A stretch of 64,000 nucleotides of DNA, from the NCBI RefSeq assembly GCF_000230715.2, contig NC_019792.1, positions 806,001-870,000 of the forward strand, read 5' to 3'. The stretch is from Natronobacterium gregoryi SP2 (GTDB lineage Archaea > Halobacteriota > Halobacteria > Halobacteriales > Natrialbaceae). Shown here piece by piece: positions 50,246 through 59,663 of the stretch (positions are counted from its first letter, which is position 1; each line of letters starts with the position of its first letter). A program made the translations under genes and the position numbers. The notes beneath the pieces were generated by a model, which worked only from the letters and a program-made list of their open reading frames with translations, did not search any database and was not told where the DNA came from.

Positions 50246-52281
50246 AGGAACCACCCTCCGTAGAGTCCGAGAACGACCAGTAAGGCGATGAATCCGCCAA
50301 CGAGCAGGGCCGCGTAGTTCGTCACGAGACCGGTCTGGATGCGTTTCACCCGATCACCGCCGAAGAGACTCGCCGTCGAAACGCCGTCGACGACGCCGTC
50401 GATGACGGTCTGATCGAAGCGATCGGCCGCTCGAGAGAACGGCAGTGTTAGTCCTTCCGCGAGCCAGACCTGGTACTCGTCTTGGTAGTAGTTGTCTTCG
50501 ACGAGGTCACCGACCGAGCCGAGTTTCTCCTTGTGTGCGGTCGGTTCGGGGACGTTGTACAGCTTCCAGGCGACGCCAGCACCGGAGAAGGCAAGCAGCA
50601 GGGAGAGCCCGGCCGCGAGCGCGACCGTGAGCTGTTCGGAGCCGACGACGCCGGTTTCGTAGGCGAGCAGTTCACCGTAGGCGCTGTAGGTCAGCCCCTC
50701 GACGGCACCGTACTCGCCGTCGAGCCAGAACTCGAGGAACGTGATGTCCAGTCCGGTGAGCTTGGCGACCGGCGCGAGGTTGGCGATCCCCGCGACGAGT
50801 GCGAGTACGCCGAGTACAATCAGTGGCGCCTTGATCGACCAGCCGACCGGGTGTGGGTCCTCGGCAGTCTCGGATCGCGGTTCACCGTGGAAGGTCAGGA
50901 AGACCATCCGGAACGTGTAGAAGCCAGTGAAAAAGACCGCGAGCAGTCCCATCGCGTAGGCGGCCATGATCACTGGCTCCTCGAGGCCGACGATCATCGC
51001 GTCGAACAGGATCTCGTCTTTGGACCAAAAGCCCGAGAACGGGATAATTCCTGCAAGCGCGAGCGCGCCGGCGAGGAACGTGTAGTAGGTGACGGGGGCC
51101 TTGTCTTTCAGGCCGCCCATCTTCCACATGTCCTGTTCGTGGTGCATGATGACGATGACGGAGCCGGCACCCAGGAACAACAAGGCCTTGAAGAAGGCGT
51201 GGTTCATCAGGTGGAAGACTCCGGCGACGTAGCCGCCGACGCCGAGACCGAGCATCATGTAGCCGTACTGGCTAATCGTCGAGTAGGCGAGCACCTGCTT
51301 GATATCGTCTTTGACGACGCCCATCGTCGCCGCGAACAGGGCGGTAAAGCCACCGACGAAGGCGATGATCGCGAGTGCAGTCGGTGACAGTGCGTAGTAG
51401 CCGAACATTCGGGCGACCAGGTAGACGCCGGCCGCGACCATCGTCGCCGCGTGGATGAGCGCGGAGACGGTGGTCGGCCCTTCCATCGCGTCGGGGAGCC
51501 AGGTGTGCAGCGGGAACTGTGCGGATTTACCGATGACGCCCCCGAGCACGAGGAGTCCGGTGAGGGTCACCCAGTTTTCGATCCCGATTCCGGCAGGCGT
51601 CCAGGCCTCGCCGGTGCCGTCGAGAGCGGCTTCGGCGGCCGCGACGAACGATCCGTCACCGGCGAACTGCAGCGTGCCGAACGTGGCCGCGATTGCGACG
51701 ACCCCGATCAGGAAGAAGTAGTCCCCGAAGCGAGTGACCAGGAACGCCTTCTTCGCTGCCGAGGGGGCCGAACGGGTGCGGAACCAGAACCCGATCAACA
51801 GGAACGAACACAGTCCCACCAGTTCGAAGAACATGAACGCCATCAGCAGGTTGTCCGCGAAGACGAACGCGAGCATGCTGAACGTAAAGAGGCCGAGCCC
51901 GGCGTAGTACCGCGGCAGCCCGGTCTCGCCCTCGGCGTTCATGTACCCGAGGCTGAAGACGTGGACCAGGAAGGCGACCAACGAGACGATTACGAGCATC
52001 AGGGCCGACAGCGGATCGATCAGGATGCCGAACGTGAACTCGATCCCGCCGACTCCCGACGGGGTCTCGCCGATCGCCCACTCGTAGAGCGTCTCGTGAT
52101 ACACTTCGCCGCTCGCGACGGCAACCAGCATCAACGCGGACAGCACGAGTGAGCCAAGCGTCGCGAAGATGCCCGCGAGCGCCCCTTTCTTCGGCAGAGA
52201 CTTGCCAAAGGCCAGGGCAATCACGAACGCCACGAGCGGGAACGCCGCTATCGCCGGAGCGTAGCTGAATACACCTTCCAT
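50242..52281 (-). CDS. nuoL: NADH-quinone oxidoreductase subunit L
   Basis: The largest antiporter-like subunit, 679 residues with about sixteen helices. GKSAQFPLHTWLPDAMEGPT and TVSALIHAATMVAAGVYLVA are NuoL-specific, and DDIKQVLAYSTISQYGYMML carries the TM8 Lys. The C-terminal extension (about 480-679) corresponds to the lateral helix that spans NuoM/N in known complex I structures. It starts 1 bp before the nuoK stop. Confidence 0.94.
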   Translation of the reverse strand: MEGVFSYAPAIAAFPLVAFVIALAFGKSLPKKGALAGIFATLGSLVLSALMLVAVASGEVYHETLYEWAIGETPSGVGGIEFTFGILIDPLSALMLVIVSLVAFLVHVFSLGYMNAEGETGLPRYYAGLGLFTFSMLAFVFADNLLMAFMFFELVGLCSFLLIGFWFRTRSAPSAAKKAFLVTRFGDYFFLIGVVAIAATFGTLQFAGDGSFVAAAEAALDGTGEAWTPAGIGIENWVTLTGLLVLGGVIGKSAQFPLHTWLPDAMEGPTTVSALIHAATMVAAGVYLVARMFGYYALSPTALAIIAFVGGFTALFAATMGVVKDDIKQVLAYSTISQYGYMMLGLGVGGYVAGVFHLMNHAFFKALLFLGAGSVIVIMHHEQDMWKMGGLKDKAPVTYYTFLAGALALAGIIPFSGFWSKDEILFDAMIVGLEEPVIMAAYAMGLLAVFFTGFYTFRMVFLTFHGEPRSETAEDPHPVGWSIKAPLIVLGVLALVAGIANLAPVAKLTGLDITFLEFWLDGEYGAVEGLTYSAYGELLAYETGVVGSEQLTVALAAGLSLLLAFSGAGVAWKLYNVPEPTAHKEKLGSVGDLVEDNYYQDEYQVWLAEGLTLPFSRAADRFDQTVIDGVVDGVSTASLFGGDRVKRIQTGLVTNYAALLVGGFIALLVVLGLYGGWFL

Positions 52282-52282
52282 C

Positions 52283-52594
52283 TTACCACCTCATCGTCGT
52301 CGGAACCGTGACATCGACGTCACGGAAGTTGCGATACAGCACCAGGATGATCCCGAGTCCGACGGCGACCTCGGCGGCAGCGAGCCCGATCACGAAAAGC
52401 GAGAACACCTGACCGGTGAGATTGCCGTGATAGAGCGCGAACGCGATCAGGTTGATGTTAGCCGCGTTCAACATCAACTCGACGGACATCAGGAACATCA
52501 GTGCGTTGCGACGCGTCAAGATGCCAAAGAGGCCGATACAGAACAGCCCCATCGACAGCAACACGTAGTACTCGATCCCCACGCCGACGCTCAT
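52283..52594 (-). CDS. nuoK: NADH-quinone oxidoreductase subunit K
   Basis: A 103-residue three-helix subunit. Conserved LTRRNALMFLMSVELMLNAA with the membrane Glu (in SVELMLNA), and LAAAEVAVGLGIILVLYRNF with the second Glu (AAAEVAVG), both needed for proton transfer in known complexes. It overlaps nuoJ2 by 4 bp. Confidence 0.94.
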   Translation of the reverse strand: MSVGVGIEYYVLLSMGLFCIGLFGILTRRNALMFLMSVELMLNAANINLIAFALYHGNLTGQVFSLFVIGLAAAEVAVGLGIILVLYRNFRDVDVTVPTTMRW

Positions 52595-53034
52595 CGCGTC
52601 TCACCTCCCCCTTCCGCTTCGACGTCATCACCGCCGTCGGCGACGGTCGTTCGATCGGCTGGCGGAGTCAGCGACCTCGATTCGGCACCCCGACTCGAGA
52701 GCGCAGCGACCGGTTCGCCTTCCTCTTCGCGTTTCGCAAGCACGAGCGACGCGTCGAGTGCGGCGTCGAGCGTGAGTGCGATCAGCAGGAACGCTGCGAG
52801 GAACGACTCGGTTTCTGGAATCGCCAACTGGCCGGACTGGAGCGCGCCGAGATCGAACAGCGCGTAGCCGATTTCGGAGACGATTGCGATGTCCTCCGGA
52901 AAGCCGACCGGCCGATCGCCGACGGTTCCAAAGGGCGTGTTCAACACGATTAGCGCCATCAGTCCGAAGAGGGCAACGGCGAGCAGGCCGGGAACGAGCG
53001 TCTTCCCGGTGCGAAGTTCCGGTCCGGTCGTCAT
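52591..53034 (-). CDS. nuoJ2: NADH-quinone oxidoreductase subunit J, C-terminal part
   Basis: A 147-residue protein equivalent to the C-terminal half of NuoJ: helices LVPGLLAVALFGLMALIVLN and ETESFLAAFLLIALTLDAAL, followed by a long hydrophilic Glu/Asp-rich tail (about 105-147) that standard NuoJ lacks. It overlaps nuoJ1 and nuoK by 4 bp each. The split of NuoJ into two genes is normal in haloarchaea. Confidence 0.88.
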   Translation of the reverse strand: MTTGPELRTGKTLVPGLLAVALFGLMALIVLNTPFGTVGDRPVGFPEDIAIVSEIGYALFDLGALQSGQLAIPETESFLAAFLLIALTLDAALDASLVLAKREEEGEPVAALSSRGAESRSLTPPADRTTVADGGDDVEAEGGGETR

Positions 53035-53324
53035 GGCTGTACCACCTCGTCGGCGTTCGAATCCGTCGGACTCGTGCTCTCTGGCTCGTTACGCTGGACG
53101 AGCATCACGGCGAACGTGATGAGAATGAGGACCCCGCCCACGTAGACGAGGACCTGCATCATGGCGACGAACTCTGCCGCCAGCATCACGTAGTGGACCG
53201 CGATGCTGAGCAACGCCACGCCCAGCATGAGCGCCGAGTGCCAGGGGTCTTTTAGCAACACGACCCCGCCAGCACTGGCGAGGGTCACGAACGCAAACAG
53301 CGCGAACGCGAGTGTGTCCATCAT
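53031..53324 (-). CDS. nuoJ1: NADH-quinone oxidoreductase subunit J, N-terminal part
   Basis: A 97-residue protein equal to the N-terminal half of NuoJ: LAFALFAFVTLASAGGVVLL and the hallmark KDPWHSALMLGVALLSIAVH, then FVAMMQVLVYVGGVLILITF (TM3 region with the pi-bulge Gly-Gly). ATG 53322-53324 overlaps the nuoI stop (ATGA). Confidence 0.9.
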   Translation of the reverse strand: MMDTLAFALFAFVTLASAGGVVLLKDPWHSALMLGVALLSIAVHYVMLAAEFVAMMQVLVYVGGVLILITFAVMLVQRNEPESTSPTDSNADEVVQP

Positions 53325-53782
53325 TGGTAGTCCACCTCTCCTTTCCCCTCACCGATCCACGCACCCCGATCGGGTTCGCGTGACTCGAGCGGATCGATGT
53401 CTTTGTACCACGGTACCGACTTCAGTTGCTCTTTGTTGTAGACCAGATCGTGTTTGGTGTCACCAGTGAATTCGAAGTTCTGTGTCAGTAGAATAGCGTC
53501 GACGGGACAGACCTCCTCACAGAGCCGACAGTAGATACACTGTCCGATGTGGAGGTTGTACTGTTCGCCGTTTCGCTTGTCGTCCATCACGATCTGAATC
53601 GTATCGTTCGGACAGACGTTTTCACATTGCCGACACCAGATACACCGTTCCTGGCTGAACTTGTGGACGCCACGGAACCGTGGCGAGACATCCGGTGCGG
53701 TCTTCGGGTACTCTACCGTAAAGGTAGAGCCGTCCAATGCGTGTTTCATCGTGGTTGCCATCGACTTGAGTAGTCCGATCAT
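53321..53782 (-). CDS. nuoI: NADH-quinone oxidoreductase subunit I
   Basis: A 153-residue peripheral-arm subunit with two [4Fe-4S] clusters (N6a/N6b) ligated by CIWCRQCENVCPND and CIYCRLCEEVCPVD. It passes electrons to NuoB. The N-terminal amphipathic helix (MIGLLKSMATTMKHALDG) lies along the membrane. It overlaps nuoH and nuoJ1 by 4 bp. Confidence 0.95.
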   Translation of the reverse strand: MIGLLKSMATTMKHALDGSTFTVEYPKTAPDVSPRFRGVHKFSQERCIWCRQCENVCPNDTIQIVMDDKRNGEQYNLHIGQCIYCRLCEEVCPVDAILLTQNFEFTGDTKHDLVYNKEQLKSVPWYKDIDPLESREPDRGAWIGEGKGEVDYQ

Positions 53783-54867
53783 GCGATCACCCCAACGATT
53801 GCCGCGGTCAGGAAGAGGTTAGCAAACGACAGGACGAGCAACCCCTTCCAGCCGATTTCGATTAGTTGGTCGATTCTGACCCGTGGCACTGCCGAGCGGA
53901 GCCACTGGGTCAGGAAGAACACCGCCCAGATCTTGATGATAAACCAGACGATCTCCGGCAGGACGGGACCCGCGGGACCGCCGAGGAAAATCGTCGCGAT
54001 GATCGCGCCCCCGAGAAAGATGTGGAGGAACTCCCCGAGATAGATCAGCACGAAGTAGACCGAGGAGTACTCGGTCTGGTAGCCGGCGACGAGTTCCGCC
54101 GGCGCTTCGGGCATGTCGAAGGGGTTCCGTCCGACCTCGGCGAAGTTCGCGATCAGGAACAACACGAACGCGAACGGGTTCACTAGCGCGAACCACGCTG
54201 GGATCGCCCACTCGAGGCCGGGGATCGTAAACAGGGTCGTCTCGTTTTGGACGGCGACGATCTCGCTCATTTGGAGCGATCCCGCAAAGAGCACGACCGA
54301 CATCCCGGTGACGACCAGCGGAATCTCGTAAGCGACGTTCTGTGCGACCGCACGAAGGCCACCCAGCAGCGAGTACTTGTTACCCGATGCGTAGCCGGCC
54401 ATCACCAGACCGATCGACGCGATACCGGCAACCGCAAAGACGTACACGAGGCCGACCTCGGGGTCGGCGAGGTGGACGCCACTCCCCATCGGGATGACGG
54501 CGAAGCCAAGCAGTGCAGAACCCGCAACCACGATCGGTGCGAGGTCGTAGGCCGGTCGGTCGGCGTTCTCGGGAATGATGTTCTCTTTCGAGAGGAGTCG
54601 AACCGCGTCGGCGACGATAATCAGAATGCCACCCGGCCCGAGATGGTTGACCGCGATCCGGTCGGTGAACGTGGCCGTGATCTTTCGTTTTGCCCAGGGG
54701 CCGGCGACGCCAGTCATCGCGAGCATCAGGTTGCCGACGATGAAGGCAGCAATAAATGCCGCGAGGAACTCGCCGGCGACGCCGAACTCGCTCAGTCCGA
54801 GCAGGTCGTCGACGAGTTCGGGTAGCAACACCGTGTCGTTTTGCAGTGGGATCGTCGTTCCGGTCAT
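53779..54867 (-). CDS. nuoH: NADH-quinone oxidoreductase subunit H
   Basis: A 362-residue membrane subunit forming the quinone tunnel. GPWAKRKITATFTDRIAVNH (first loop with Arg/Lys), LGPGGILIIVADAVRLLSKE, and the conserved glutamates around NFAEVGRNPFDMPEAPAELV with AGYQTEYSSVYFVLIYLGEF are all present. About eight helices. Overlaps nuoCD and nuoI by 4 bp. Confidence 0.95.
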   Translation of the reverse strand: MTGTTIPLQNDTVLLPELVDDLLGLSEFGVAGEFLAAFIAAFIVGNLMLAMTGVAGPWAKRKITATFTDRIAVNHLGPGGILIIVADAVRLLSKENIIPENADRPAYDLAPIVVAGSALLGFAVIPMGSGVHLADPEVGLVYVFAVAGIASIGLVMAGYASGNKYSLLGGLRAVAQNVAYEIPLVVTGMSVVLFAGSLQMSEIVAVQNETTLFTIPGLEWAIPAWFALVNPFAFVLFLIANFAEVGRNPFDMPEAPAELVAGYQTEYSSVYFVLIYLGEFLHIFLGGAIIATIFLGGPAGPVLPEIVWFIIKIWAVFFLTQWLRSAVPRVRIDQLIEIGWKGLLVLSFANLFLTAAIVGVIA

Positions 54868-56513
54868 CGATCCACCTCCCCGAGCACGATGTCGAGGCTA
54901 CCCAGCGACGCGATCAGGTCGGGAATGTACTCCCCTTCGGTCATCTCCGGTAGTGCCTGTAGGTTCGAGAAGCACGGGCTCCGGATCTTGAACCGACCGG
55001 GCTTGTCGGTGCCGTCCGAGCGGATGTAGATCCCGAGTTCGCCTTTCGCAGCCTCGACTGCACGGTAGATCTCCGCGTCGGCGTCCGGCTTCAGCGTCCG
55101 GGGGACGTTTGCCTGTACCGTCCGTTCGTCCTCGGGCCAGTCCTCGAGCAAATCGAGACACTGCTCGATGATCTTGGCCGACTCTTCGACCTCCTCCATC
55201 CGCGTGAGAACGCGTGCGTAGTTGTCACAGCCATCTCGAGTGACGACGTCCCACTCTACGTTCTCGTAGTGGCCGTACGGGTCGTCCCGCCGGAGGTCGT
55301 AGTCGACACCCGAGCCGCGAGCGACCGGTCCCGTAACGCCGTAGTCTTTGGCCACCTCGGGTTCTAGGACGCCGGTGTCGATACACCGGGCCTGGAAGAT
55401 TTCGTTCGAGGTGACCATGTCGTTGTACTCGGCGACCTTCGCCGGGAGTTCGTCGAGGAAGTCTCGCGCCTGCTCGATGAACTCCTCGCGGGGTTCGGGC
55501 AGATCCCAGGCGACGCCGCCGACGCGGAAGTAGTTGAACATCATCCGCTGCCCGGTCAGCTCCTCTAGGATGTCCTGGACGATCTCTCGATCGCGGAACG
55601 TGTACATAAATATCGCGGTGAACTCGCCGTAGACGTCCAGCGCGAAGGTTCCGAGCGCGAGCATGTGCGAGGCGATCCGGCAGAGTTCGGCCCCCATCGT
55701 CCGGATGACCTGTGCGTACTCGGGAACCTCGATGTCCGCCAGATCTTCGATTGCCCGCGCGTACGCCCACTCGTTGAGCAGTCCGGCCGAGACGTAGTCC
55801 CACCGGTCAGGGTAGGGCATGATCTGGTGACGGTAGGTCCCCTGCTGGCACATCTGTTCCTCACAGCGATGGAGGTAGCCGATGTCGGGCTCGATGTCGG
55901 CGATCGTCTCGCCGTCGAGAACCGTCTTGACGTGGAGCACACCGTGGGTCGCCGGGTGGTGTGGACCGACGTTCAGGAACATCGTGTCCGACTCGGCGTC
56001 GTGGTGGTCGTCCTGGAGCGGGTTCTCGTGTTCTGCCAGCGTGACGATCTGTGGTTTGTTCTGGTCGTAGTCGTCCGACAGCGGATGGCCCTGCCAGGTT
56101 TCGGGCAGGAGAATACGCCGTAGATCTGGGTGATCGGCGTACTCGATACCGACCAGGTCGTAGGCCTCTCGCTCGTGCCAGTCCGCGGTCCGGAACACCG
56201 GGTCCGCGCTCTCGCTTACCGGGTCCTCACGGGTCGTCGGCACGACGACGCTGACCTCGTCGCTTGCGTCGTCGTACTTCTTGAGGTGGTAGATCGACTC
56301 GTACCGGTCCTCGTACTGCTGTGCGGTGACACAAGAGAGATGATCGTAGCCGGCCTCCTCTTTGAGATCCGAGAGGACACTCTGGACTTCGTCAGGATTG
56401 ACGACGAATCCGGGTGCGTTCTCGTGGTCGTCTCGCGCGAGTATGCGGTCCCCAATCACGGATTCGAGGGCCCTAACGTCTTCGGCATCCGGCGTCTCCT
56501 CTAGCGTGCTCAT
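54864..56513 (-). CDS. nuoCD: NADH-quinone oxidoreductase, fused subunits C and D
   Basis: A 549-residue fusion. NuoC is about residues 1-165 (GYDHLSCVTAQQYEDRYESI, PVSESADPVFRTADWHEREA, DLVGIEYADHPDLRRILLPE). NuoD is about 170-549, with the quinone-site His motif NVGPHHPATHGVLHVKTVLD, then IDIEPDIGYLHRCEEQMCQQ-type region, and the C-terminus ALPEMTEGEYIPDLIASLGS followed by LDIVLGEVDR. Together they line the quinone cavity. Overlap with nuoB and nuoH is 4 bp each. Confidence 0.95.
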   Translation of the reverse strand: MSTLEETPDAEDVRALESVIGDRILARDDHENAPGFVVNPDEVQSVLSDLKEEAGYDHLSCVTAQQYEDRYESIYHLKKYDDASDEVSVVVPTTREDPVSESADPVFRTADWHEREAYDLVGIEYADHPDLRRILLPETWQGHPLSDDYDQNKPQIVTLAEHENPLQDDHHDAESDTMFLNVGPHHPATHGVLHVKTVLDGETIADIEPDIGYLHRCEEQMCQQGTYRHQIMPYPDRWDYVSAGLLNEWAYARAIEDLADIEVPEYAQVIRTMGAELCRIASHMLALGTFALDVYGEFTAIFMYTFRDREIVQDILEELTGQRMMFNYFRVGGVAWDLPEPREEFIEQARDFLDELPAKVAEYNDMVTSNEIFQARCIDTGVLEPEVAKDYGVTGPVARGSGVDYDLRRDDPYGHYENVEWDVVTRDGCDNYARVLTRMEEVEESAKIIEQCLDLLEDWPEDERTVQANVPRTLKPDADAEIYRAVEAAKGELGIYIRSDGTDKPGRFKIRSPCFSNLQALPEMTEGEYIPDLIASLGSLDIVLGEVDR

Positions 56514-57217
56514 GGCGAATCAGCCCAGTTGTACCGCATGACGAGGTCGTCCTCGTCGATCTCTGCTGCAAGCTTCTGTACCAGTTCGTCCTGTTCGAGG
56601 TCGCCAAAGCGCTCGAGTTCGTAGGGCTTGACGACGACGGGCGCTGATTCACCGTTCTGGATTCGTTCTTGCAGTTTGAGGATTCCGTAGATAAGCGCCT
56701 CGGGTCGTGGCGGACAGCCCGGGACGTGGATGTCGATCGGGATGATCTCCTCGGCCCCCTTGACGACGTTGTACCCCTCCTGAAACGGACCGCCAGAGAT
56801 CGTACACGACCCCATTCCGACGACGAACTTGGGTTCGGGCATCTGATCGTAGACGCGTTTCATGCGCGGCCCGAACTTCGAGACGATCGTTCCGGGGACG
56901 ATCATGACGTCAGCCTGTCGCGGCGAGGCACGCGGCACACCAGCCCCGTAGCGGTCGACGTCGTGTTTGATCGCGTACGTGTGAATCATCTCGATGCTGC
57001 AGCAAGCGATCCCGAACTGCAGCATGAACATCGAGTTTCCACGCACCCAGTTCATGAACTGGTCGAACTTGGTGAGGATAAAGGGTGACGCGCCGAACGC
57101 TTCCCGAAGCTTCGAGTTGAAGCGATCGTCGACGCCCTCGCCGATCCGTGAGTCGCGGGTGTCCGTCGACGGCGCTGTGCTGCCGTGTATCGTCTGTCGT
57201 GGTTCGTCGCTACTCAT
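56510..57217 (-). CDS. nuoB: NADH-quinone oxidoreductase subunit B
   Basis: A 235-residue subunit carrying the terminal [4Fe-4S] cluster N2. Vicinal cysteines in FGIACCSIEMIHTYAIKHDV, then GSCTISGGPFQEGYNVVKGA and VPGCPPRPEALIYGILKLQE. The N-terminus (about 40 residues, MSSDEPRQTIHGSTAPSTDT) is longer than in bacteria and probably disordered. Overlaps nuoA by 4 bp. Confidence 0.95.
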   Translation of the reverse strand: MSSDEPRQTIHGSTAPSTDTRDSRIGEGVDDRFNSKLREAFGASPFILTKFDQFMNWVRGNSMFMLQFGIACCSIEMIHTYAIKHDVDRYGAGVPRASPRQADVMIVPGTIVSKFGPRMKRVYDQMPEPKFVVGMGSCTISGGPFQEGYNVVKGAEEIIPIDIHVPGCPPRPEALIYGILKLQERIQNGESAPVVVKPYELERFGDLEQDELVQKLAAEIDEDDLVMRYNWADSP

Positions 57218-57624
57218 AGTTCACGCTCCGTGTCCACCTGTCGTGGTGTTTTTGCCCACTGTACTGCGCCGTTACGCCACGCCCACGCGAGTCCGACGAG
57301 CAGGATGGCAACGAACGCCGCCATCGGTCCGAGGATCTCGAGTAGCGAAACGGCGTCCGATTCGACCGCATCCAGGTACACGACCGCCCACGGGAACAGC
57401 AGGACGGTCTCGATATCGAAGACGAGAAACAAAAGCGCAACCATGTAGTACTGGATGTTAAACCGGACGCGCGTTCCGCCGGTCGGAACCTCGCCACTCT
57501 CGTAGGTGGCACGTTTGTTCGTCTCGGGCACACTCGGGCGCAGAAGGTACGACACCACCATCATACCGAGGGGTATCAGTAGTCCCACGAGCGCGAGCGC
57601 CCCGATTGCTATCCAGTCGTTCAT
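57214..57624 (-). CDS. nuoA: NADH-quinone oxidoreductase subunit A
   Basis: A 136-residue three-helix membrane subunit, first gene of the operon. ATYESGEVPTGGTRVRFNIQ and YYMVALLFLVFDIETVLLFP (conserved Asp-x-Glu) are the NuoA hallmarks. ATG 57622-57624. A TATA box lies 32-39 bp upstream, so a short leader is expected. NuoE, F and G (the NADH dehydrogenase module) are absent, as in other archaea; the electron donor is not NADH via NuoF. Confidence 0.94.
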   Translation of the reverse strand: MNDWIAIGALALVGLLIPLGMMVVSYLLRPSVPETNKRATYESGEVPTGGTRVRFNIQYYMVALLFLVFDIETVLLFPWAVVYLDAVESDAVSLLEILGPMAAFVAILLVGLAWAWRNGAVQWAKTPRQVDTEREL

Positions 57625-57655
57625 CTCCGTAACGTTCGGGGGTTCTTACCGCACG

Positions 57656-57663
57656 CATATAAG
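57656..57663 (-). promoter_or_regulatory. TATA box of the nuo operon
   Basis: The minus strand reads CTTATATG, 32-39 nt upstream of nuoA ATG. From 57690 to 57780 the flank is AT-rich (CACATTATATAATAGT), unlike most of the window, and may hold further control elements. Confidence 0.55.
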
Positions 57664-57793
57664 GGTTGATTGTTCGTATTACGGCTTAATACGGGTCGAG
57701 ACTCGTCTTCAGCGACGAGAAAAAGACGATTAATAACCACACATTATATAATAGTCCAAAAAGGAAGAAAATTAGCTCTAGGGGCGTGAGACG

Positions 57794-58429
57794 CTACTTA
57801 CGCTCACTGAACGCGAGTGTTCCCTCGTCGTGTAACTGTCGTGATACTGTGGCAACTTCCTCGCGAAGTCCATCGTGAGAAGCGACGAGTCGCTCGCGAA
57901 CCTCGTCGTGTTGGCGCGCAAGAATCTGGGCGGCCGAGAGCGCGGCGTTGAACGACTTGCCGGCGTCGACGGCGACCAGCGGCGCGCCCGTAGGCATCCC
58001 GATCACGCTGTCGACGGACTTCTCCTGGACCGGGACGCCGATCACCGGTAGCGGATACGCGATCGAAGCCGCCATGTTCGGCAGGTCGGCGGACTTCCCG
58101 CCCGCACCCGCGATGACGACCTCGAGGCCACGATCCTCGGCCGTCTCGGCGTAGGCCGTCATCAGATCCGGCGTCCGATGTGCCGAAGTGACGTACGTCT
58201 CGAACGTAAACCGCTCCGCTGGCGGGTCAGCGTAGTCGGTCTGTTCGACGAAGTCGAGTTCGTCCACGAATGCGTCGTAGGCCCCGCGGCGTTTCCCGCC
58301 AGTCAGCATCGTCTCGAGGTCCGAATCGCTGCCCATGACGATCCCGATGTCGGGCGTCTCCTCGTCGGGCCGATCCTGGTCTGCCTCGCGATACAGTCGA
58401 TCAGTGAGGTCGCTGACGCTCTCGCTCAT
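57794..58429 (-). CDS. purE: N5-carboxyaminoimidazole ribonucleotide mutase
   Basis: Class I PurE, converting N5-CAIR to CAIR in purine synthesis; works with PurK. 211 residues. IGIVMGSDSDLETMLTGGKR, YVTSAHRTPDLMTAYAETAE (catalytic SAHR His), VVIAGAGGKSADLPNMAASI and LPVIGVPVQEKSVDSVIGMP are present. There is an insertion of about 20 residues between the N-terminal SDSD motif and SAHR (around ELDFVEQTDYADPPAERF), a haloarchaeal feature. 49 bp downstream of purK, likely cotranscribed. Confidence 0.94.
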   Translation of the reverse strand: MSESVSDLTDRLYREADQDRPDEETPDIGIVMGSDSDLETMLTGGKRRGAYDAFVDELDFVEQTDYADPPAERFTFETYVTSAHRTPDLMTAYAETAEDRGLEVVIAGAGGKSADLPNMAASIAYPLPVIGVPVQEKSVDSVIGMPTGAPLVAVDAGKSFNAALSAAQILARQHDEVRERLVASHDGLREEVATVSRQLHDEGTLAFSERK

Positions 58430-58478
58430 GGCTGGTGGTGCTCCGGCAAACGACTTGAAACGCTAGTAAACGCCGCGA

Positions 58479-59639
58479 CTACGACCGGAACGTGACGGCG
58501 TCCTCGAGGTCGCGTGCGGTCTCGAGCAGGTCTTCGACATCGGCGTCGATATCGCCAGTAACCGTCACGTGGCCCATCTTTCGCAGCGGTCGTGCCTGTC
58601 GTTTCCCGTACCAGTGGAGGTTCCCACCGCGCGTCTCGAGAATCCGATCGAGATCGCCCAGTTCGGCCTCCCGCTCGTCGTCGACATCGCCGAGCAAGTT
58701 CGTCATCACGGTCGGCGACCGCAGGTCGGTGGCTGCAAGCGGCCAGCCCAGTACCGCACGGACGTGCTGTTCGAACTGCGAGGACCGTGCCCCCTCGATC
58801 GTCCAGTGACCGGAGTTGTGGGGGCGGGGAGCGATCTCGTTGAGCAGGATCTCACCGGCACTCGTCTCGAACAACTCGATCCCGTAGACGCCACGCCCCG
58901 CCATCACCTCGAGCACGTCCGCCGCGACCTCCCGAGCGCGCTCCTCGACGGCGTCGCTCGAGCGTGCCGGAACGATCGTTTCCCGGAGAATTTCGTCGAC
59001 GTGGACGTTCTCACCGATGGGGAAGGTCGCGATTTCTCCCTCGCCCTCGACGGCGATAACAGACACCTCGCGTTCGAACTCGACGAACGACTCGACCATT
59101 GCGGGGCCGGCGACCGACTCGAGTGCCGCCTCGGCCTCCCCTTTCGACTCGACGGGGACGTTTCCACGGCCGTCGTAACCACCAGTCCGGGCCTTCAACA
59201 TGACCGGCGCGCCGTAGTCGTCGATCGCCGCGCGGACATCGTCGGCGCCCTCGACCTCGCGGAAGGGCGGGACCGGAACACCCGCGGCTTCGAGTTCACG
59301 TTTCTGGACGAGTTTGTCGTGAATCGTCTCGAGGGTCGCGGGATCGGGGTGGACGGGCGTCCCCGAATCCTCGCTAACACGCTCGAGTACGTCCTGATCT
59401 GCGAGTTCGATCTCGAACGTGAGAACGTCCGCGCGCGCAGCCAGTTCCCGGATGCCGGCCTCGTCGTCGAAGTCGGCGACGATCTGGTCGCGTGCCACGA
59501 GCGCGGCCGGACAGTCCGGCGTCGGGTCCAGAACGACGACCTCGACACCCAGCGGTGCAGCCGCCTCGGCGAGCATTCGACCGAGCTGTCCGCCACCGAC
59601 GACCCCGACCGTCGGACCTGGCGTCCGTAGCGTTGTCAT
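58479..59639 (-). CDS. purK: N5-carboxyaminoimidazole ribonucleotide synthase
   Basis: An ATP-grasp enzyme making N5-CAIR from AIR, bicarbonate and ATP. 386 residues. N-terminal TVGVVGGGQLGRMLAEAAAP, ATP-grasp APVMLKARTGGYDGRGNVPV, FVEFEREVSVIAVEGEGEIA and NEIAPRPHNSGHWTIEGARS. The ATG has TATA-like CTTAAAC 28 nt upstream. Upstream partner of purE in the same direction. Confidence 0.95.
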   Translation of the reverse strand: MTTLRTPGPTVGVVGGGQLGRMLAEAAAPLGVEVVVLDPTPDCPAALVARDQIVADFDDEAGIRELAARADVLTFEIELADQDVLERVSEDSGTPVHPDPATLETIHDKLVQKRELEAAGVPVPPFREVEGADDVRAAIDDYGAPVMLKARTGGYDGRGNVPVESKGEAEAALESVAGPAMVESFVEFEREVSVIAVEGEGEIATFPIGENVHVDEILRETIVPARSSDAVEERAREVAADVLEVMAGRGVYGIELFETSAGEILLNEIAPRPHNSGHWTIEGARSSQFEQHVRAVLGWPLAATDLRSPTVMTNLLGDVDDEREAELGDLDRILETRGGNLHWYGKRQARPLRKMGHVTVTGDIDADVEDLLETARDLEDAVTFRS

Positions 59640-59663
59640 CGCCCGGTGATTGGCCCCGTTGGC

